NCBI GenBank assembly: GCA_012845835.1
Contig: JABAKD010000028.1
Coordinates: 1,557,501-1,621,500 of the forward strand
DNA: 64,000 bases
Direction of reading: 5' to 3'
Source of the DNA: Undaria pinnatifida
Lineage: Eukaryota; Sar; Phaeophyceae; Laminariales; Alariaceae
Below, in pieces: positions 59,701 through 64,000 of the stretch. The notes beneath the pieces are model-generated. The model had not been told where the DNA came from, did no database searches, and saw nothing but the letters and a program-made list of their open reading frames with translations. Numbering within the stretch: position 1 is the stretch's first letter; each line of letters begins with the position of its first letter. A program made the position numbers and the translations under genes.

Positions 59701-61342
59701 TAGGCATTCGCCCGGCAACCATGATGAATAGGCCCCGCATGTAGACCAGGGATATGTCTGCCCTAAAAGACAGATCATGACAAGGGATCTGATCTGCCCG
59801 ACGCGTGCACCGTGCTCCCCCGCGTACCCCCCCCCCTCCCCTCGCCCCTGCCTGTCCAATGCCTCCATTTCATATACCACTGGCGCCGTTGTCAACAGGA
59901 ACAATTGCACCGAGAAATGATCTCGCCGGTTGAGCAAATGCGCGCCAAGTACAAAAAACGACGGAAAGAGGCCGGCACCCGAGAAGATTCCACCATGGCC
60001 AAGCTCGCCATGTTCACGACTACCATCCGCACCGTCAAGAAGCGCGTGGAGCAGGAGGATAAGGGAGAGGAGAAGGTGTGCATCGAACCATGAAAGCTCG
60101 GTAGTTAGCCATAAAAATGGTATACCGGTGGTGCTTGACGCCATTTGCCGGTGCAAAGGGAATGCGTCACAACAAGCACCTTGTTTTGCCGTGCTCATCG
60201 ATCACAGCATCTCTGTGCAGGGATATGATCACGAAGCGCTCCTTTGTTATCGCGCGCTGTTCGTATGTACCGGTACTACTGTGGCGCTTGTCTGGAGAAT
60301 TAAACTTTACTTCCTTTAGAACGGTACCCACGCTTTTGGGGGACAAACTACTTGGAGTTTGTGACATAGTTTTTTGGGCGTAGTAAAAGGGTCAAGACAG
60401 CTGTTGTTTTGGTTGTGATCGATTGGGCGGCAGGAGTATTGGTCAAGGACGGCGGACAAGCCAGGGTTCATGTCGTTGGGCCGAGAGTAAAACCGATACC
60501 ATATATATTCTAGTTGCAAGGGGAGTCGCCGACCTATATCCCTAATGAGGATACACAATCCGTAATACGCGCGCACACACAGCTTGCAAAGATGAGTTTC
60601 GACAAAATGTTCGATCTCACAGCTGGAGTGTATTTTAATTTTTATAATATATTCTTCTCGCGCAAATTGTAATGTGGTCGTCAAACAAAGCAATGCAGTA
60701 TTTTCTGGCAAACTTTTTCTCTGGTCATAGTACTAATAATACTGTTTTACGTAAAAAGCTTTTACACAATGCCGTGTGCTTTAGCGCAAATAATGCTATG
60801 CACTACCGCGCGAGTGAGTGCCCACTTTTTTGTCGTATGTAGGCTGGCTGTGAGCCTTTTCGCGTCCCTTCCATGCAGTAACGGTTGTGAGCCTCCCGAC
60901 TCTCTCTGCGTTGAAGCAGGTCGAGGCGTACCACGGTCAGGTGACTGAAGGCAAGCTGTACGAGGGGGAGGACGACGCTGACGACGGACATAACTGGTTT
61001 TCCGGACCTCTCAAGTTCAAGCGACACATAGACGACGACCTTCGAAAGGGGAGCGACGGGCGCCGAGCGGATGACTACACTGTTTTCGATCCCCTCAAGC
61101 AAATGGGGGCGGGGTCCGGGAACGGTGCGCACAGCGGCGGCGGCGGCGGCAGCGGCAGTAGGGGCGGCAGTAGAGGCGGCGGCGGTAGTGGGAGCGGCGG
61201 CGGTGGGAGAATACGAGATAACAGTAGCTATGGAGGCGACGGAGGTGGGGGGGGGGCAAGGGGTGGGAGGGACGAGGGAAGAAACCGCGGGGGTAGTGAC
61301 AGAGGTAGCCGTGGTACTGGGGGCAACGACAGGCGACGGTGA
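44739..61342 (+). CDS. CWC27: CWC27-type spliceosomal cyclophilin, six exons
   Basis: Exons 44739-44879, 56217-56474, 56933-57411, 58669-59065, 59899-60075 and 60920-61342 (TGA), all phase-consistent, 624 residues. Residues 1-~180 are the cyclophilin domain. The N terminus MSNIYHTEPATHGKVLLHT closely follows CWC27 (MSNIY-x-EPPTNGKVLL), then DIDIELWGKECPKACRNF. Exon 2 gives YYDNTVFHRV and GGDPTGTGKGGESVYG and ends HLDKKHTIFGK. The Arg of FHRV is kept, but the Trp of active cyclophilins (GKHVVFG region) is His here, as expected for a CWC27-type weak or inactive isomerase. Exon 3 carries LLNPFDDIVPRN and DFKLLSFGDEAE, CWC27 signatures; exons 4-5 form a charged helix ending in GTREDSTMA; exon 6 has DDGHNWF and DDYTVFDPLK and an RGG/Gly-rich tail absent from the human protein as I know it. 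CWC27 joins activated spliceosomes with CWC22. Oddity: intron 1 is 11,337 bp. Confidence 0.93.
45271..45293. repeat. Poly(A) tract
   Basis: An uninterrupted run of about 23 A residues on the plus strand, flanked by AGGAT on the left and ATCCT on the right. It could be a retroposed tail, but no element is recognisable upstream. Confidence 0.8.
45770..46990. mobile_element. 1.2-kb dispersed repeat, copy A
   Basis: Colinear with 52970-54200 over about 1.2 kb, roughly 80 percent alike by eye with small indels. Shared landmarks in order: GATAGTGGTCTCTTTCAGTA; CAGTACAGCAGCACAGCAGG; a GTTGGGTTGGCTGTTGG run; ATACACCAAGCGGCTTGCT; and a terminal palindrome around CACTTGGGC...GCCCAAGTG. Neither copy has a long intact frame or defined ends, so the class is unknown. 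Confidence 0.75.
47739..47888 (+). repeat. Short-frame repeat, copy 1 of 3
   Basis: About 150 bp shared with 51307-51443 and 60513-60649, all on the plus strand. It contains GTCGCCGACCTATATCC, CACACAGCTTGCAAAG and then an ATG (47828) opening the frame MSFDEIFDLTAGVYFNFYNN. Similarity stops right after the run TTTTTATAATAA, so the three copies have different short tails; this one ends in TGA at 47908. No family was recognised. Confidence 0.8.
49659..49768. repeat. Short tandem duplication inside the hAT-like element
   Basis: Two adjacent units containing TTGTGACCACAG-GCTCTTCTC and TCTCTAGGCAGCTCTCTC, spaced about 70 bp. Confidence 0.75.
51307..51443 (+). repeat. Short-frame repeat, copy 2 of 3
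   Basis: Matches 47739-47888 and 60513-60649. The ATG is at 51384; the frame reads MSFDKMFDLAAGVYFNFYNN, then a tail unique to this copy, with a stop at 51470. It lies inside the hAT-like element, so it either was carried by it or inserted into it. Confidence 0.8.
52970..54200. mobile_element. 1.2-kb dispersed repeat, copy B
   Basis: Same orientation as copy A at 45770-46990. Near its right end lies a near-perfect palindrome (about 54029-54068: AAATATGCACTTGGGC, a 6-base loop, then the complement). Copy A has an expanded version with an extra CACTTGGGC. The two copies flank the hAT-like element. Confidence 0.75.
54327..54501. repeat. 175-bp direct repeat, left copy
   Basis: Almost identical to 54726-54900, with 224 bp between. 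Begins GCAACGACG and ends GGTATAAACTGT. The arrangement resembles a TRIM-type miniature LTR element (574 bp in all), but no target duplication, TG...CA ends or primer-binding site could be identified. Confidence 0.85.
54726..54900. repeat. 175-bp direct repeat, right copy
   Basis: Partner of 54327-54501; it differs by about four substitutions or small indels (for example GGTTAATATAC for GGTTACCATAC), so the duplication is recent. Confidence 0.85.
55925..56150. repeat. CAT/CAY-rich microsatellite with a 31-bp higher-order unit
   Basis: Interrupted CATCATCAC and CATTACCATAATCACCAGT runs; the unit CAGTCATCATCACCATCATT plus ACCATAATCAC is repeated in tandem. It ends about 70 bp before the CWC27 exon 2 acceptor, where a pyrimidine tract and branch site are expected. 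Confidence 0.8.
57986..58113. repeat. Three degenerate tandem units, about 55 bp
   Basis: Each contains GCYGTRTTMCGCARTCGTAGCTC followed by a CACGTTT-T-rich spacer; in CWC27 intron 3. Confidence 0.75.
60513..60649 (+). repeat. Short-frame repeat, copy 3 of 3
   Basis: Matches 47739-47888 and 51307-51443. The ATG is at 60592; the frame reads MSFDKMFDLTAGVYFNFYN, with a unique tail and stop at 60672. It lies in CWC27 intron 5 in the sense direction. Confidence 0.8.
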
Positions 61343-61905
61343 AGGCTGGGGGCGTAGCACTTTGCGGGTGCAGGCAATACGCTACTGTTAATAGAAGATG
61401 GCAACAAGGACAAAGTGGTGTAAGAGGGTTCAGAGGTTAACTTACACAATACATGGCTTCGAACACAAGCAGCCAACTGTGTCAAAAACGAGCAATCCTC
61501 GCAAGTATCGACTCAGGTGCACCGTCATGGTTTCCCACTATGGGCAAATCGTGAGGAAACGGAATGATAAGAGCTGCGTTGCTATGTTGTGTTAAAACAA
61601 CACCGCATGACAGCTTGCGATGCTGTGGATGCGGCACTTCGAGCCGACGTCTTCCAGTTGCCGAGGCTAAAAGCTATTTTTGCGTTGGATCCCTTCAATG
61701 GGCGCGAAACAAACTACCCACGGCTGAGACTCTTAAAACCGCGCCGGAAACATGGTCGTTTTTTCTTTTCTGCCGCTTCGTACTTTGAAGCTCTTCTCAC
61801 ACATTACGTCATTACCCCCGACTCATATTGACTATTAATAGTAAACACTTGCCTCCTCTCATCATGCCGCTCGCCAAAAAAACTCCAAGACCTCAAACCA
61901 TTAAA
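61343..61905. other. Convergent gap between CWC27 and WDR74
   Basis: Holds both 3' untranslated regions. A plus-strand frame from an ATG at 61607 to 61831 (74 codons) has no recognised domain and is not called. No repeats seen. Confidence 0.5.
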
Positions 61906-63456
61906 TTATTTTCGCCTGCTCTTTTTGGCCCGGAGCGATCCGTTAGCCTTCACGCTCTGCCGTTTCGGAGGAGGCGCTTGTGCTTCCTCCTCTTCCTCGC
62001 TTTCACTCTCAGAGTCATCATCTACCTCTTGGCTGCTACTGCTGCTGTCGCCCCCCCTCCCACCTTCTCGTCGTTCGTCTGGCGAGTCGTCGCTCTCGCT
62101 ACCGCTAACCCCCCCGCGGTCGCCCTCGCTACTACTACTACCCGAGCTGCCTGCACGACCTCTCCCGTTCGCCGCGCCCGCTCTTGCCCTTCGCTTGTGG
62201 ACGCCCCGCCCCTCCTCCTCCTCCTCCTCCTCCTCCGAGCTATCCCCTTCGTCCATCTCATACTCCTCCCCCGATCCCCATCCTTCGCTTCCAGACCAGT
62301 CCTCCCCCTTCCCGGAATCCCGCCCCTCCTTCTTATCCCCGGCTTGCGCCGTGCCGGCGCCAACGCGGACCTCCCCCTCCCCGTCAAACAGGACTGCATT
62401 CAACCTCTGCTTTAGGTACACCTGGAACTTCTGCTCCCTCGAGCGGTAGTCGAAGACCCTAGCCATTCGGTCCAGGCCAACGCAGGCGAGGACCGGCAGG
62501 GTCGGGTGGAAGGCCAGGCCACGGACCGACCCCGCCGGTCCCTCGAAACGTCGCCCCCACACCATCTTGCGGAGGTCGAGGACGCGCACGAGCCCCGCGG
62601 TGTCCGCCACGACGACCTCCTTCCCGTCCGGCGCGACTGCCATTGTCGTGACGCCGTGCTCGTCCGCGTCGACCGAGTGCGTCGGCCGCTTTTGCGCGCG
62701 GGCGTCGTAGAGACGTACCTGGCGGTGCGCCGTTCCTGCCACAAGCTGTTGCAGCCCGGGGCCGCCACCACCACTACTATCGCCGTCACCACCGCTGCCG
62801 CTGTTTGCGCCCGGCAACAGGGAGCGCAGCGAGGTGATCCAAACCGGCTGCTGCATGTCGAGGAAGTCGTGAGGAACGTTTTTCGCCTTCCAGGTGCACT
62901 GGTTGGTATTGATGTCCCAGATCTTGAGGTCGTTGTTCCTGCCGCCGGCGGCGAGCGCTTGTCCGGCTGCGCTCGTCGCAGCCGTGATAGCAGCGCTTAT
63001 GGGTGCGCGGATGGAGAACCTTGCCTGCTTCGAAGGGCCGGAAGCCGCGTAGGACACCACCTGAACCTCCCCCTGTGCGCTGCAGGTCAAGACACGAGAG
63101 ACCTCGCTGCTCCCCAAGCCTGGCGAGAGGGCGGCTATCGCCACAGGTTCGGACGGGCACTCGACGGGGGTCCCATCGAGGGTGAGTGAGCAGGCGTTTC
63201 CGTTCGAGCCTTCCCGCTCAGACTGCGACATGTCCCAGGTTTCCACAGCGCCTGCCGAGCGGACAACGTGTACGCTCCCGCAGTGGCCATCCTCCGGGTG
63301 GCTCGTAGCGCTGGCCGGAGAGGCGGCGTGTTTGTGGCAAATCGCTCGGACGGCGTGCTCCCTGGCTTGTTCTCCAGCGCTTACTGCCAAGCATTCGCCG
63401 CTCTCCAGGCGAACCACCTTTATCAAGCCGGTCTCATCGGCAGTGACGATTCGCAT
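61906..63456 (-). CDS. WDR74: WDR74/Nsa1-like WD40 ribosome-biogenesis protein
   Basis: A single 516-codon exon, ATG at 63456, stop at 61906. The N terminus MRIVTADETGLIKVV matches the first blade of WDR74 (the ETGxxK stretch). The signature block is LAAGGRNNDLKIWDI...WKAKNVPHDFLDMQQPVWI, close to the family's E/N-x-LK-WD...KAKNV-x-x-D-LD-x-x-x-P-W. Further blades are QLVAGTAHRQVRLYD, VVVADTAGLVRVLDL and LACVGLDRMARVFDYRSR, then FQVYLKQRLNAVLF. Residues of about 385-516 are an acidic Ser/Glu tail with Arg/Gly and a basic end (KSRRK), plausibly a nuclear or nucleolar signal. In yeast Nsa1 is a component of early pre-60S particles together with Rix7-removable factors; WDR74 works with NVL in animals. 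The lack of introns is striking beside such intron-rich neighbours and could reflect an old retrocopy or lineage loss. Confidence 0.9.
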   Translation of the reverse strand: MRIVTADETGLIKVVRLESGECLAVSAGEQAREHAVRAICHKHAASPASATSHPEDGHCGSVHVVRSAGAVETWDMSQSEREGSNGNACSLTLDGTPVECPSEPVAIAALSPGLGSSEVSRVLTCSAQGEVQVVSYAASGPSKQARFSIRAPISAAITAATSAAGQALAAGGRNNDLKIWDINTNQCTWKAKNVPHDFLDMQQPVWITSLRSLLPGANSGSGGDGDSSGGGGPGLQQLVAGTAHRQVRLYDARAQKRPTHSVDADEHGVTTMAVAPDGKEVVVADTAGLVRVLDLRKMVWGRRFEGPAGSVRGLAFHPTLPVLACVGLDRMARVFDYRSREQKFQVYLKQRLNAVLFDGEGEVRVGAGTAQAGDKKEGRDSGKGEDWSGSEGWGSGEEYEMDEGDSSEEEEEEEEGRGVHKRRARAGAANGRGRAGSSGSSSSEGDRGGVSGSESDDSPDERREGGRGGDSSSSSQEVDDDSESESEEEEEAQAPPPKRQSVKANGSLRAKKSRRK

Positions 63457-63822
63457 GGTGGTGGTCGCTTTTTACAGCGTGATAGATGGAGATGCGCCTG
63501 CAGCCCTCCAGGCTGGGCCTGGCTCTACATTTATGCGGCGAAACCTCGAAACACAAGCGCCCCGGGGTTTCCACACCAACGAACGTGGTCTTTTTCTGTC
63601 TGTGTTTGCTCTCCGCGCAACGCGTAACACAGGAACACATCGCCTGAATACGGAGCAGCGCCCGCAGACACACAGACACCAGGCATACAGAAGCTCCGTC
63701 GAAGAGGCTTGGATCGACAAACGAGAAAACCGAAAGGCCGTCCCTCGGCGTTATCGTGGAAGCGTGACATCAACGCTGGCGAGGCAAAAAAAGTTCAGAC
63801 ATTTCCGGAAGAAGGATAGAGG
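63457..63822. promoter_or_regulatory. Divergent upstream region, WDR74 / F-box gene
   Basis: 366 bp between two outward-reading start codons, if the right-hand start is correct. No clear TATA box or repeat. Shared promoter function is inference from layout. Confidence 0.45.
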
Positions 63823-64000
63823 ATGCCGTCGTCGAAAAGGGCCCGTGTTGGTGCGAAGTGCCAAGCGTGTATCCCCGCCCCGACCTGCCGCCGAACCGGC
63901 TTGCGATCGTCGTCGACTCGCGCTTGCGCGCCGCCTGGCCATGACGTGGACCTTCCACACCACATCATGCTCGAGGTTCTGTCGTTCCTCGAAACGCGGG
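63823..64000 (+). CDS. Probable F-box protein, N-terminal fragment
   Basis: A frame from ATG at 63823 stays open to the window edge (59 codons and one base). It begins with a basic MPSSKRAR stretch, then a Cys/Arg/Ser-rich segment, and ends with HDVDLPHHIMLEVLSFLETR. The LP-x-x-I-M-x-EVLSFL part fits helix 1 of an F-box (LPxEILxxILSFL), the Skp1-binding domain of SCF ubiquitin ligases, which is usually followed by ankyrin, LRR or Kelch repeats. Those would lie to the right. The start is the first ATG in the frame; an alternative is that this is chance coding in GC-rich sequence. Confidence 0.5.
   Translation, partial: MPSSKRARVGAKCQACIPAPTCRRTGLRSSSTRACAPPGHDVDLPHHIMLEVLSFLETR

Noticed and set aside
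61607-61831. 74-codon plus-strand frame between CWC27 and WDR74
   Set aside because: Protein-like composition but no recognised family, and it falls where two 3' untranslated regions are expected.
1-64000. tRNA, rRNA and spliceosomal snRNA genes
   Set aside because: I looked for anticodon-arm and B-box-like patterns and for conserved snRNA starts and recognised none; a covariance-model scan would be needed to exclude them.

Overview
The window is nuclear DNA of an intron-rich eukaryote. Genes are split into many short exons by large, repeat-filled introns, splice sites are mostly GT-AG, exons are GC-rich, and simple repeats, minisatellites and transposon debris are abundant. The gene style and the protein variants (Gly/Ala/Pro-rich low-complexity inserts; Copia and LINE fragments of a type I associate with brown algae) suggest a brown alga (stramenopile), most likely Ectocarpus or a close relative. 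That assignment is inference, since no rRNA or organelle marker is present.

Seven protein genes can be supported, most by joining exons whose splice phases agree. (1) 2250-4894 (+): 3' part of a YchF/Obg-like GTPase relative with degenerate nucleotide-binding motifs and no TGS domain. (2) 6202-9159 (-): a small twin CX9C (CHCH) protein. (3) 17818-28010 (+): an eight-exon WD40-repeat protein of unknown role. (4) 31221-44048 (-): a 13-exon nucleoporin Nup107/Nup84. (5) 44739-61342 (+): the spliceosomal cyclophilin CWC27, with an 11.3-kb first intron. (6) 61906-63456 (-): an intronless WDR74/Nsa1 ribosome-biogenesis WD40 protein. (7) 63823-64000 (+): the start of a probable F-box protein running off the right edge. 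Nup107 and CWC27 are head to head across about 690 bp. CWC27 and WDR74 converge, as do genes 1 and 2 and genes 3 and 4. The genes serve housekeeping roles (nuclear pore, splicing, 60S assembly, probable mitochondrial intermembrane space) but do not form one pathway.

The rest is repeat-derived. At 1-1.7 kb lies a scrambled Copia fragment between 250-bp direct repeats. At 9.2-17.8 kb is an 8.7-kb intergenic stretch with a PIF/Harbinger-like MITE (12017-12749, TTA duplication), a 198-bp tandem duplication, a 20-bp minisatellite and CAA tracts. Intron 4 of the WD40 gene holds a 1.6-kb 13-bp minisatellite. CWC27 intron 1 holds two copies of a 1.2-kb repeat flanking a 3.2-kb hAT-like element (48846-52050) with an 8-bp target duplication. 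A roughly 140-bp repeat carrying a short conserved reading frame occurs three times in CWC27 introns.

No rRNA, tRNA or CRISPR array was recognised. Exon boundaries were placed by eye from phase, homology and splice consensus and have no transcript support.
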